Of a stretch of DNA of 64,000 bases, positions 32,606-45,639 are shown one piece after another (within the stretch, counting starts at the first letter, position 1; each line of letters opens with the position of its first letter). The notes beneath the pieces were generated by a model that was given only the letters and a program-made list of their open reading frames with translations, made no database searches and was not told the DNA's origin. The DNA lies in the NCBI RefSeq assembly GCF_018143015.1, contig NC_054746.1:14189532-14253531 (forward strand). The letters are read 5' to 3'. The stretch is from Lytechinus variegatus. Lineage: Eukaryota > Echinodermata > Echinoidea > Temnopleuroida > Toxopneustidae. The position numbers were made by a program, and so were the translations under genes.

Positions 32606-34250
32606 TGATTTGGTCTAAACTAATATAATATCAAATAGTATAATGATCTATTAAAGGGGAGGGAACTGTGTGTGGTTTCTCATTAACTGTGTGTTATAAA
32701 TAAATAGTCTTGAAATATACGTTTTCAGATATCTACTAATATTACAGAGAATAATTATATTGACCTATAATTGTATTTGTATAGAGAAACTAAAATGTTT
32801 TGAGAGGAAAAGTAATTATTTTGCTACTTGGTAAAAAAAAAATATTGCGGTATAAGTGTATTGAGTAATTAACTAACATGTTATCATTGAGTGGGTCTAT
32901 ATTACTAGACTACACAAGCATTATGGGTCAGGAAACTGACCAAGTATAGTTGAGGACTCGAGATGGCGCTATTGGTTCGTATCTGCTTTAAGTTGAATTG
33001 TTATTGCATGTAAAATGATAATGGAATTAATTTTGTTTTAAGCCGAATGAAGCTTTCAACCCTTGACATGTCCACTCCACCCCTTCCTCCCCAAACAAAG
33101 AACAATATAAGCCTATACGTCTATCAATTATTCACTGACAATACTACCAATCAAGTCCATTATTAGGAATTACGCTGGATTAACAATCCTCTTCGACAGA
33201 GAGGAAAAAAAAGAGGGAGTGGGAAACAGAGAGAAAAGGATGTTTCGGCAGGGGGTCTTAAGCTTAAGCCCCCTACTCAAAGAGATTCTTTCCACTAATT
33301 GATTGCTATCGACAGACAATCGATACAGGAATAGCCGTCACTCTGAAACTTTAACAAAACCCGGGATATAAAAACTTGCAGGTACATACATATACATGTA
33401 GAGCTGCTTGACATTGGAGAGGGATTATATAGATCCCTCTCCCCCCCAAAAAGAATATTATTATAATATTCTCTATTTTTGTATAAAGCATATCATGTAC
33501 CATCTAACATTTCAATGTGCTTCCAAAGGGGTATTATTACATGCTTATTACATCATTATGATTAATTCAATTCAGCACTGCAAGCCTTTTCAAGCATAAG
33601 GTCGAGCAAGAACAACACAGAAAATAATAAATACAAAAATAAATGTTAATAATAAACACTGTAAAGTTGCAAATTTCTGCAAAACTTTATAGCCTATAAT
33701 TTTGAGACCTATAGATGTTTACAAGATATTTCTTATATAGAAAAGTCATCGACGAAGAAGAAATAAGTTTTCATCTTGTCTATTTTCAAATGAGGTGAAA
33801 TTAAATGTGCCGAGCTATACTACCCCTAATGGTACAGTCACAATGACGAGACCGACCGAAACTCTTACTCTATATCCAGTGACATACCGTCTAGAGGTCT
33901 GGAGTCGGTTATGTTGGTGTGACTGCGTCAAGTTGTAAAGGCCTAATAATAATTTCATGGCTTGATAATAAAACATGAGAACGGAATATTTTCCGAGACA
34001 GGGAGAAGTATAGGAACCAGAGCAAGCCAAAGGCGTAGAACGCCTAAAATAGCGTGATACGCAATATAAATAAGGCCTACTATTATAGGCCTTATACCAT
34101 ATCAGAAATAACTATAGTATGTGCTGCCTGTGGGTAGTTTCAGGTAGGCCTATTGCATGATTGGATGTAAGAGTGGACTATTTGTTAAACAGATTGTTAT
34201 GTCTAACATCCCAGTCTGCAACGATAAATAATAAACACTCGAGTTGTCTC
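32606..34250. other. Intergenic DNA upstream of STPG4
   Basis: No gene seen. A GGGGTCTTAAGCTTAAGCCCC inverted repeat lies near 33255. The DNA becomes CpG-richer from about 34235, consistent with the STPG4 promoter. Confidence 0.4.
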
Positions 34251-34324
34251 CTCGCTCGAACGTGCACACCGTCAAATCAGCGGGGCGTATCGTTCTCTAT
34301 TCACACGTGCATGTAGCGTTTATC

Positions 34325-34338
34325 GTCACCATAGAGAC
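34325..34338 (+). promoter_or_regulatory. RFX X-box match upstream of STPG4
   Basis: GTCACCATAGAGAC matches every position of the ciliary X-box consensus RYYNYYATRRNRAC. It lies about 250 nt upstream of the STPG4 start codon, in a CpG-richer patch (about 34235-34400) that looks like a proximal promoter. RFX factors drive ciliary and sperm-flagellum genes, which suits STPG4. The consensus is loose: by simple arithmetic about two chance hits are expected in a window of this size, so the position is the main argument. Confidence 0.5.
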
Positions 34339-34589
34339 GAGGTTACACCGAGTCCACCCGCGTTGCGTGGACTCGCCGCCGACAGGATCGTGTTACGGAT
34401 ATATCAACACTTCCGAAACATATATATATTCCAATACATATATTCGAGTCTATAATATCATGGTAGCGCAGAATATATAATCGTACGCACGCACGGTAAA
34501 ATACGAAAGGAGGGACTGATATTTTTATATGAAATTATTAGTAATTGTGTGAGAATTTCGGGTGGATTTGGAGTAATTCTGTTTCGATT

Positions 34590-37500
34590 ATGGCTTCAGC
34601 TGCTGTTTTGCCGAACGGGGATAGTGAGAAGACATTGGGAGCGAAGAGGCCGGGTGTCGGACGGACGAGAAGTGCATCGAGTGCCGACAGGAAAAGTATC
34701 TATACCCGCCCAACCCCCTTCAAGGTAAGTACATCTTTTTCCAATAAATATACCAACATACCATCCAAGAACATAATTAAAAAAGTTGATATATCCCTGA
34801 TACCATAAGCAATATTACGGGCTATTTCAGGAAATATCTTCTCTGTTCTATTAGTTGTCATTGATATGGATTTTTTTTTCAGAAATCGATCATGGGATGA
34901 AAAAAGTCACAATAATATTTTTGCAACTAAAATACCCTACCATTGTTATTCATTCAGTGATGATAACAAGCAATATTATTTCCAATAATTAATTACACAT
35001 TAAATAAACACGATAACATGTAAAGTACATTATGTTCATACATTGTACTTGTAGATCAATAATTGTATTGGGTAGGATTTGGGAGAAATTAATATTCCTT
35101 TATCTGAAAAAACAAGGAAGCAAAATGAATTACTACGACATATACAGAAAACAACTCAGTCGTGACGCCTAATCGAACATCTTGTACTTGTATTTTGTTT
35201 GTATCTTATCTTTGTACACCAATAAATTCCGATAGGTATGTTATTGTCTGAAGGTTTCGTGATAAAGCTTAGTGGCTTATGCCTACTATTTGCCCGCAGG
35301 CCGAAGGGCACATCTGCGACACGACCCCCCCCCCCCCTCTCTCTCTCTCTCCGTCTGTCTGTCAGAATATTGTTTTTCTGCGGTGGAGTGTTTATAATGA
35401 TACAAATTATAATCATATCAAAATTAGACTTGATACACTAATCTCATGATAAGCACATTATTGTATCAAGGATCCAAAGGGTCGTATTACCTACATCTTT
35501 ATTGTTTCATTCTTTTATACGTTTTTCATTATTGCTTCCTATATTATAAACATAATTATGCAGAAAACGTAATTTTCATGAGCTATTGTTAATACCCCGC
35601 TCTCTAATTTCATATTACGCCTTTTCCACGGAGATGATTGCTTCGCTCCATCACAATGCACCCACATCCCCGTTCCTGAAAATACATAATATAGCTTCGC
35701 GAGAGTTCCATTTTTCTCTACCTTGTAAACGCATTCGTGTGGCATGATAGAAAATTTTTAAGAAAGTGAATTAATCCTTATTTCGTAAAACATCTTTAAC
35801 TCAATAAATACTACTTTATGTCTTTCTTTAATCAGAACCGAACGGCCCTCGCAGAAAATTACGAAACACCGCGGAGTGGTCGTGAAGGATGGTGGAGGAA
35901 GGAGATACGGGAAACGCCCATGCCGGGTGCCTACGAGTTCAAACCATTCCTTGAGGATTTCGAGACACGCCCAGCTACCTACTGCTTCAAAGGGGAGGGG
36001 CGTAAGAAAGATGCAGCCAATCAGGGGAAAGGGGTGGTTCTGTTGCCGGGGGCGTACGAGGCAAAGGATAACATGTACTTCTTGGATCGGACAAGGAATA
36101 CATATACCTTCAAAAACACATCGAGAGCGAAAGATCTACCTACCATCAAAGATAAGGTAAGAATGCTTACACATAAACAACATGTTCAATATTTACACAA
36201 TTCAAAAGAATAATACCCAATGATTTATAATAATGGTGATAAAAATATAAAGAAATAAAAAAGGACCAATGATAACATCGTGTATACATTTTATATAACC
36301 TGGTTTACTGTTAAAAATATGAACTTCTTTCTGATTTGAATAGGATTAAACGAATATACTTTTTAATTTTTTTTAATTAAACGACAAACTTTTAAACCAT
36401 AAACGTTAGAAATGGAACATTGCAGTTTAAATTGTAAAAGTTTCGTTTATGATTTAAACAACACGTGTACATGATCAGTTTATAGGGCATATTTTGTAGT
36501 TTAGTAAACGGGATGTTTAAAGCTACTTCTTCTTTTTTATTACTATGTATGGGCCTTTATAGAGTTTAGACGTTGTATGTCAGGTCAGATTTAAAGCAGT
36601 TGGAGCAAATTCATATGCGCGCAACATTAATATTCATAAATCACTTGAGAAATTGGATTGACGAATGAAGGCATAAACAGGCCGAGTTTGTGATGATTGT
36701 TCTATCAAGACGCAGAGGAGGCTCCCCCCCCCCCCCGTTTATGCCTAAGATAGTGGTCACAGTTTGGGACAATAAAACATAGTTTCCTCTCTTACGATTA
36801 TATCAACAAATGGTGGACAGTCTTGACAGTAGAATGAATAAATTTTATATGAAATCTTATTTACCTTGTCTCGTCGACTCCATCCCTCATTTGGTTGCTC
36901 TACATGTATAGCACAATCATCTTTGTTTTTCCATTTCACTTAAAAGTGATTTTACTCCAATAAATACGTCGAAAAGCTTCACCGTGCCAGTTTTATTGCT
37001 GTTGTCCCATTTTATCTCAGTTCTAACACAACAAAGGCATCTTATTTCATATCGATGAAAAAAAAGTTTTATTTCCACATTGTCGACCACATTTTGTAGT
37101 TTTATAGCATTGTGCCTCCTGATTCAAAAAAACTAATTCAGTTTTTTTTTTGGGGGGGTTTAACTGGGGCTTCAAGTATCCCTAACAAAGAATAATGTTT
37201 GTACTGACATAGCAACGCACATGGCTCATTACATTACCCATTGAAAGTGATTGCGTCCTTCTTTGGAAGTCTCGGTTACGGCCGCCAAAGGTTTCCGTGT
37301 TCTGAATTCATCTACTGGTTAAAAAAAATTAAAATCAATATGTAAATTCAGCTTAGTAAAGGAGTTATAATATTATTGATAAAGAAATAAACGTTAAGTC
37401 CTGCATGATGGGGGAATCAAACAGACGTTATGACAGTGCTGAATGTTTCTATCATGTCCATGTCTATTTATTCGAGAATGCAAGAATGCTTTTAAAATCT

Positions 37501-40137
37501 CTGATATTAAATTGATTTCTAGCTGGTAAAAGAATCAATAACAGTATATCTGCCTGTTGCATTACAACACCTGCTTTCTTTATAGTGGTGGTTTTACACT
37601 CAATTATTCGTTGGTGGAATTTACGAAAGCCACCTGCACGGATCCAGGCATGGTCATAATCATGCAGATCATTTTTTTCAGGGGGGTAGGACGCGTACAT
37701 TTTTTTTCAAACGAGCAAGCAAAGCGACGATGCTTGTCATTCTGGCGTTTTTGCTTTTTCTAAAGCGAAATTGATGATTTCGTGCGCACTTTTGGTGAAT
37801 TTTGTGAAAATTTTAAGAAAAAAAGTTTTCAAAATTTACATAGGGGGAACTGCCCCCTCCCCCAATACAAATACAGGCATGGATTCAGGTTAACATGGAC
37901 GAATAATGAGAGTTGATTTACATGTACATGCAAATGCCCCAAAAAGGGCAAATTATGAAAATAGTTCTGCGAAACGTTTGTTTTCTTTCAAATTACTCCT
38001 GCGCCATCTAAACTCATAAACAAAGTAAAATTCAAACTATCATCAGCCATGTCAGAGTCTCTGAATGGAAATGGCTTCCTGTTTGATTTTCTTTCTGCTA
38101 ACTGCCACCCCGCCCCCCGCTCCGACAACGAAAAAGACCATAATACAAATAACAAATAAGAATAATAAAAATATACATTAATAATTTTTAAATGAATTGA
38201 AAATATATTCATAAAGAAAGTACAGAGGGAAAGACTGCCCCAAAAGACTTTGAAGCAACAGTATAACTTTCGTCTATATCTGTTTCTCGTTCAATGTTGT
38301 CTTCAATAACACAACCCGGTTACTGCGTTTCAGTAGTAGTTATGACAGTATTGATTATTACGTCCATGTCAGGTATAGATTATGTTCCTCAATTGTTCGT
38401 AATAATTGAGTCCTTTTCAATCACCAATCATTGACACGAGTTTTCTGTCCTCGCTAGATAATGAAATATTGATGTGCATTGCCATCTTTTCTATATATTC
38501 TTTCAGGACGTCAACGTGTGCCCAACCTCATACAAAATGGAGAATGTTCTATCGTGTGCTGTCGAGAAGTCACCTTCAAAGTGAGTTTCAGGAGATACTC
38601 GGTTATTGAAAAAATGTATATCAACCCCCTCAAAATAGATCTCCCTGAAAAATAAAGAGTCAGGGGGATTATAATGAAAATACTACTCATACATAAATAA
38701 ATTAATAGTTAATATCATGTAAGTAATAATAATGATGATAATGCTAATAACAACAATAATAAAAATAAAACAAACAATAAAAAGAAAAAGGAGAACAGAT
38801 AAAGACGATGGCAAAAAATAACTATTATCGTTGTTTTTTATTTTGTATTTTCTGTCGCGCAGACATATGGTTTTCAAGTCCAATTCGCAGAGGTTTCCAA
38901 CCATCTATTTCAAAGGGGTAAGTATCTTTTGTCTACAATAATATCTTATCTTCCAACATTAGAAGTATAAAGTTGTAAAACAATTATAAAATATATATTT
39001 CGATTGTCTCCAGGTGAATAAAGGGTTATTCGTTTCTGTAAGAAAGACGAAGGGTATTTTTACATACGGTTAATCAGATTAACGCAATAGATCAAACGCG
39101 CATTCTGTAACTGATATTAACAAACCAGTTCGCCTATTTATTTCTGAAAAAGGGAAAGTCATTTATTGATTGTTGCACCACTGTAAAGATTAATATCTAC
39201 AAGCATTCGGTATATAATAAGAAACTACTTCACTACCCCTGTCAGTATCACCAAAATGCTACTATTCATGCTACTGTCCATCAAACCAGCTCAATTACAC
39301 CTGTCTTTAATGGCCACCAAAATTGTCTCCCATTTCAAAGCTATATCATGTGTAAGCACGTGTCGACAATGGCCATTTTTTTCTATTTCACTTGTGTGGC
39401 CTCAACAAGTTTAACTGATATATAAATTGATGTTTATTTTTCCTTGTTTATCTAGACGAAGAACCCGCCCCCATGCCACTATGAATACCGTGAACCTCCA
39501 GCGCTGCATCAGATCTCATCTAGCTTCAAGTCACGCACGCCAAGATTTGCCACATCACACACGGTAAGAGGATGTAGATCCACAACTTACTCAGAAAATA
39601 CACTTTTTATTGTATTCTTAATTAATGTTTAAAAATACAAGATATATTGTGCTTTTGGTCGATTTTCTCTCATTCGCGTGTCCGCTTTGTTTATTAAGGC
39701 CTATATTTCACAAAACATTTATCCTCCCCATAGACCCCATTAATTAATTACAAATCACTACAAAGAACTAAAGTCCAATTTGTGTAACTTTGTTGAATGA
39801 GAAATTCATTACCATTTCGTACATTTCTATTTCGTTGTATAGCAAAATGAAAAACGTCTGAACAAAATAAAACTCGGGCAGTACAGTCATGCATTTCCCA
39901 AAGTGCTAGTAACTGCAACATACAGCTTACCAGAAATCTTGCGACATTCATAGAAATGTTATTTGTGGGAATGATCAACATTTGGTAATTATTATTATAT
40001 TTTGTCACCTGTGTGCATTACAGAAAGTTCCTGGCCCGGGCTCGTATGAGAAGACCTACCAATCACCCATGCCCGCTACCATTGCCAAGATGGGTCGCAA
40101 CCATGGACTCTTCTTCACAAGCGCTTTCAGTGTTTGA
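34590..40137 (+). CDS. STPG4: Sperm-tail PG-rich repeat protein, STPG4 homologue
   Basis: Exons: 34590-34724, 35836-36156, 38507-38580, 38863-38917, 39456-39563 and 40024-40137 (TGA stop). GT-AG introns and phases (0, 0, 2, 0, 0) agree and give 268 aa, close to the mammalian length of about 250. The N-terminus is basic and Ser/Thr-rich (GRTRSASSADRK). A block at residues 61-103 with REGWWRKEIRETPMPGAYEF and ATYCFKGEGRKK matches what I recall of human STPG4 (C2orf61). Further PG-Y type repeats are LLPGAYEA (114-121), a degenerate NPPPCHYEY (198-206) and VPGPGSYEK (233-241); the C-terminus ATIAKMGRNHGLFF is also STPG4-like. No signal peptide or membrane segment is seen. STPG proteins are linked to the germ line and sperm tail; mouse STPG4 (GSE) has been tied to paternal chromatin demethylation, but its role in an invertebrate is unknown. 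The ATG at 34590 is chosen because no earlier in-frame ATG follows the upstream stop. Confidence 0.88.
35328..35352. repeat. C-run plus CT microsatellite
   Basis: A run of C followed by CTCTCTCTCTCTC in STPG4 intron 1. Confidence 0.8.
36157..38506. other. STPG4 intron 2
   Basis: 2.35 kb intron without exon-like frames. It has a C-run at 36725 and a repeat-like segment at 37630-37870 (ATGGATCCAGGC-type words near G-runs), similar to the polyG-ended repeats elsewhere in the window. Confidence 0.35.
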
Positions 40138-40430
40138 TCAACATGGACACCATCCATCAAAAGACAGTTGATCTCGACATTGAGAGCGAAGAAATTACGA
40201 ACGATAAAAATATTTCGTCGATTTTGCAATGTGATGTCATGATCTGGATATTTATCACGACTTTCGCAGTGTTATCGTTCGTGTATCGTGACATGAATGT
40301 ATAAAAAGAAGGGGACAGCGAATAGGGCCTACTGTGGAAATATCAAAGATTCAGACTGAATGGAGTCTTTATAAAACGAGCAAGGCGATATCAATTTGCA
40401 GTACCTAAATTCATAAGTTTGGCTTGTGGA

Positions 40431-40436
40431 AATAAA
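40431..40436 (+). terminator. Possible polyadenylation signal of STPG4
   Basis: AATAAA, followed by AGATTCACATC, lies 294 nt after the STPG4 stop. It is the first canonical signal in that 3' flank. Confidence 0.4.
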
Positions 40437-40439
40437 AGA

Positions 40440-42845
40440 TTCACATCAGAAATAATGGAGCGATGGAAGCGGGGGACGAAAGTGCTGCAAACGTTTGGGA
40501 GTGAAGAAAACGCGGGAAAAGGCGTCAACAGTAAATAACATAAATTCGATCCGTGCATTGTCGGGAGCCTCAAAGTACTTCACGAGAATTCATAGTTATT
40601 CCTCCTAGAATCATCTCTCTCTAATGCTTCAGTCTCATCAATGACACCGACTGCAGACCGATCAAAGCTATTTCTAATGACATTGACATATGATTCGGTT
40701 TCGTAACAAAAACCGCTGATATGACTGTTAGTATTATATCAGTTTTGTTCATCCAATAGAGCCACGTGTACCTAAAAAAAAAGAGTCTCAATAATTCTCC
40801 TCTCTGTAGTCTCTAAACAGGATATCCAGCAATACGAATGTGATTTTTCCACACAGAGTTAACTGGTGCAGGCATCGCATGAGGGATGATGAGGCCCAGT
40901 AATCTTTAGTATTGCTTGAAATGCAACTTGGCAAGTTCGAATTTTAGTCCAACTAATATTTTTGTGACCCCCCCCCCCTCGATTGAAACCATGTGATGCG
41001 GGCATCACATTCGACTTACCAAAACCAGCATTATGTAAAATATTAGTATTGTTTAGGAATACTTTAGAATACGCCACTAGTATTTTCATTATCTTGGAGT
41101 AGTTTTTTTTTTTTCATCCACCCTTCTTTATTGTGTGAAGAAGTAAAAAGATGAATTAAAGTTTAAGAAAATAAACTAATAATCGCAGCTTATTCATTAA
41201 TATTTTGTTAATGAGTAATTACAAATCGTTAAAATATTTAAGCATGTATGTAAGAGTGAATACTGCAATCCAAAACTATCTTTAGGTACATGTATTAGGT
41301 TCGGTAATACCCATGCAGTACCTGTTTCACCCCCATCTTCATTTGTTTTCCCCGGATGCAATAACCTCTTTTTTCATAATAGTAAGGTGTTAAATTTCAA
41401 GAGTTAGAAGTTCAATTTGACACATTTATCAGTTTATCAAAATGATGTACATTATTTTTCAGCTATTAATTAGTCTAAAGACCAAGTCTTTCATTATAAG
41501 AAAATGATTTTGAATATTGAATTGATGTGGATGCATGTGCCTATAAATACTTTGAAAAAGAGATGTGGATGTTTAAATACTTATATAGTCCTATGAAAAT
41601 ATTGGAGGTTTTTTGTACCATTTTGTCAGAAACTGGGCCGTTTCACAAAACTTGTTAAAAACAACAAATGTTGAAAATGTATTATAAGTTTGTGATTAGC
41701 CTATTGAATGATAGGATCTCTATAAATAATAACAGTAGTTTTTAATACAACTAACAACGTATAACAAGCATTATAAAAAAAATCCAATATTCTAGCAAAT
41801 ATTTGAGTATACTACATATGAACCATGACAATAGTTAGCATATTATGCATTTCAATCCCTGATAATGATAAAAGTAATAATAGCGATAAAGAAACAGCAT
41901 AATATACATTGTACAACAAAATATAACATCATAATTATGAACACAATATCATGACATTAAAACTATCAATTTCCATCAAGCTATGCATACCCATTTAACT
42001 TTTCTTCCTATTACTGATATAGATATATAAATAATAACTCCAAAAGATTAACACAACAGGCAAAAAATGTTGAATGTTAACCTTTAATGTCATTACATCT
42101 TTGCATGCAGTTAAGGGACCACAGGAGCAAATAATTAAGTTGTGTTCTGTTGAGGCACATGGATGAAAGAATTTTTTCAACTTGCTAAGCTCCTCCAAAA
42201 TTAAAAAAAATGAAACATCTGGATCGTATTACGACTTTCATTGAGCACTGTGCATCAATAGGATTCAACTTAAAATTGGATTGCAGGGGCCCTTTGAAGT
42301 ATAAGATGCAGTTATTCCCAAAATATTGTATCATCAAAATGTATGATGAGTGATAGGATTCTGATCATTAGAGTTTTTTTTATAAACATCATTTGCATAA
42401 TTGTGAGATTTCCTTGTTTTTTCCAATGCTCAACAGATTTCACCTATGCAATAAAGTGTTTTGTTGCAATATTTTATGCTGAACAGTGCTTACAAAAGAG
42501 ACATTGTACATTTTTCATATTTGATTTGTATCATATAGATTTTTATTGCTAATAAATTGAAACCATCAAAATATGATGAATATCAATGAGTTATTTCTGA
42601 TTTACATGAATTTACATCAAGGCAGGGTATGAAACAGACAGTTCAAAGTGAGAAAGAAAAGTAACAAAAATAAGAACAGAATTCAGGAGGGAAGGGATTC
42701 AAACAGAGAGCAATTGTCAATTAATAAATGAAAAAAGAGAGGGGAGAATGAGAGAAAAAGACAGAGTGAGGGGGGATATGGATAAATTATAAATTACTTG
42801 AGAAAACTATAAATATAAAAAGAAAAATATATAGATTTGGATTAC
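40440..42845. other. Gene-free left part of the STPG4-CCDC32 interval
   Basis: AT-rich; open frames are at most 76 codons and carry no domain. A fragment beginning GGGCCGTTTCACAAAACTTG at 41636 resembles one end of the GTTTCATAAA-type MITEs. Confidence 0.35.
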
Positions 42846-43236
42846 TTAAAGTCCACCGCACACACAGACTTAATTTGAATAGAGAAATGCAGACAAGCAT
42901 GTAGCACTGAAAATTAATCAAAATTGGAAGTAAAAAGTTGAGGCATTTTAAAGTTTTGATTTATTTTCACATAGTTGTATGCAAATGAGGGAGAGTTGTT
43001 AAGTTTATGATTTTGTAGGGAAAATTAAATACATCACATTTCACATGATAAAAAAGAGGAATCAGTGTGTGATGTCACTGGTTCCTTCATTTGCATACCG
43101 CTCATTATATGTGGTGAAAATAATCAAATTTAAACATTTTTAATTTTCCTTCCAATTTTGATAAAATTTACGGTGTTACGCTCATTTGATTTTCACTGAT
43201 AATTCTGATCAATCTTTTTGTACGGGTGGACTTCTC
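42846..43236. mobile_element. MITE family A, copy 5, diverged
   Basis: Weak ends CTTAAAGTCCACCGCAC and ACGGGTGGACTTCTCTG. The middle keeps ATGCAAATGAGG and CTTCATTTGCATACCG with a degraded CRE (GTGATGTCAC). It is the shortest and most mutated of the full-span copies. Confidence 0.6.
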
Positions 43237-43694
43237 TGTGCCAATTGTTCATCTTTGAAGATGAGAGAAATAGTTGCATCATCAATTCATTATTACAATT
43301 AAAGTTATAAAATGGTAATGGATATATTTCAATATAAACAAGAAAAAATACCAAAAAATAATACATGAGGTATGTTTCAATGAGACATAGAATAATAATA
43401 GATAACTGCATATGGATGGGAGACAATGTTCAAAGTAACATTTTAAAGGTAATTTCTAATATAAGAAAATCAGGAATTTTGGAGTTGTGATAAATGGAAT
43501 GTTGGGTGTATATCACAAGCTCAGTCCCATTTACTACTCAATATAAATACTTCACACAAATATATGCTTTTTTATTGATCTTATACTTACTTATATATAA
43601 AAGATAGTTCAAGATTTCTTCTTTTTTACAATAATTGGGAAGAAGCTTTCAAGATCTGACAATGCTTTGGTCAAGCTCTATCTTTAAACACAAT

Positions 43695-44010
43695 GGCCCA
43701 TATTCTGAAGTCAGGTTTAACTTAGACCATGGTCTAACTCTGTGCTAAAATCATGGGAAGCCGAATACATCAAAATTATGTTTTCATTGAATGCTTCTAA
43801 TGTTCACTGTGCTCTTTCCCAATTTTTTATGGTAAAGACAACTATATTATTCATCCTTCCCAGACAATTAAGAATTATTTGAGACTAAAATGAGCTGATA
43901 TATTCAACCTTTACTGTTACAGAATTATGCCACAACTGACTTTCCATGGTTGAACCACAACTTTTTGTTAAACCAGAGTTTGAATTACACCTGACTTCAG
44001 AATACAGGCC
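43695..44010. mobile_element. MITE with TTCTGAAGTCAGG ends, copy 1
   Basis: GGCCCATATTCTGAAGTCAG on the left, inverted CTGACTTCAGAATACAGGCC on the right. Inner TTTAACTTAGACCATGGTC pairs loosely with the CCATGGTTGAACCACAA region. A second copy is at 58478-58778. Confidence 0.75.
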
Positions 44011-44378
44011 TATGTCATCATGCTTACACTTAAATTCAAATAAATTCATAGAAATTGTATGAAAAAGCTGGCATTGGAATCACAATATAAATAATGATAA
44101 CTTTCAAAGAGATATTGAAATTTTCCAAATATCTAATTGATAGAAAAGGATGTTAATGTTTCTTTATCAATTTAAATTCATAAGGTTACATTTGATGTAT
44201 GTACTATGGTAAACCACTAACCTCTTGAGATGTTTTAGGAAGTATGTGTAAAGTCTTCAGAATAACTTATAGCATATGATGCATTTTCTCATTTACATAA
44301 TATAAATCTTTTAAATGACATAATACTCCTTAAGGAAGTGAAAAGAAAATCAATTACATAATCATACAAGTGTTAAGC

Positions 44379-44544
44379 AATAATTTGAAATAACTTCCTT
44401 CATGATGACATATTTGTATTATTTTGTTTTCATTTCGTAAACTAAATTGTTTATATCTATAATAGATATAAAACAATGCAGTTTAAGAAATGAAAACAAA
44501 ATATAACAAATGTTCCATGAAGGAAGTTATTTCAAATTATTTAA
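44379..44544. repeat. Long hairpin with 82-bp arms
   Basis: TTTGAAATAACTTCCTTCAT and the following bases to about 44461 are repeated inverted from 44462 (ending ATGAAGGAAGTTATTTCAAA), with almost no loop (TATATCTATAATAGATATA at the centre) and few mismatches. A transcript of either strand would fold into a long near-perfect hairpin. Probably a young MITE. Confidence 0.8.
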
Positions 44545-45639
44545 TATTTCAAAACGCCTTGTCCACAATACATTACTCTGAAATCAATACATATCTATAA
44601 TCTTTTAGAACATCTGTCAAAACTTGCAATTAGTTGATTTTGGTGAGGCAAAAGCAGAGCAGGCCAGGCTGTCACAGATATGATAAGTCAAAGCTCAGCA
44701 GCAGTTTTCAGTGTTCATAAATGGCCCCCCCAAAAAAAAAAAAAAAAAATCAACCCACTTGTGCACATGAATAAAAATGCGGTGTAAAGTTTTCTAAAAA
44801 AAAAGGTCAGAAGTGGTGTGGAAATTCTTATGACATAATGATTCCATTATGGTGTCTTCACAATTTCATATGATGACATTGGAATAACAATTTCATTCAA
44901 CTGAATAATTTCATTTTTTCATAATTACACCATGAATCACATTGAATAATGCCTTGAGTCTGGGGTTAAGTGGCTGTCAAACCTAGATGATTTATCATTT
45001 AATCCTATTTCTCAATATCAAGAATTGCCTTTCGTTCATGATATAAAATGTCAAAAAATCAAATTCCTTATATAAGAATATGTGATTAAAAAAAAGGCAA
45101 GAAATAAGATTACATAAGAATTCAGCTTTCCATACAAATTTTGCCTGCTCGGCATTCACAGGCTGTAACATCCAGGTGTAGCAGCCCCTTTAAATAGCAC
45201 AATTCTATTCAGATTGTTTGTCCTGACCTAACTAACTGATATCTTCTCAAATTAAAAAATAAACAAATGTGGGACTAACATTACAAGGATTTTGCCTGTG
45301 CTCCATCACTGAACAATGCAGTTATGAATTCTGTCAACAAGTTTATGACAGAAACTGATAAAACACCATTCTTAAGCCAATTGGTGACAACTTCCTATCA
45401 GATAATCAATCACTTGGAACTATGAGGTATCATCAATATTATTTTCCAAAGGGGTAAACCATGATCGGCCCTTGCACTTGCAGTGAGCCCTTCAGATGGC
45501 ACAGCAATAGTCTAGAAAATCACCTTAGAACCACGGCCAGGAGATTTAAAGGGCAGCAACATAGCTGAGGTGGGTACCAGCAGCAATTGCATTCATCGAC
45601 TTGGGTTGAAGAAAGCCCTTGTAAACAACGGTCATGATA

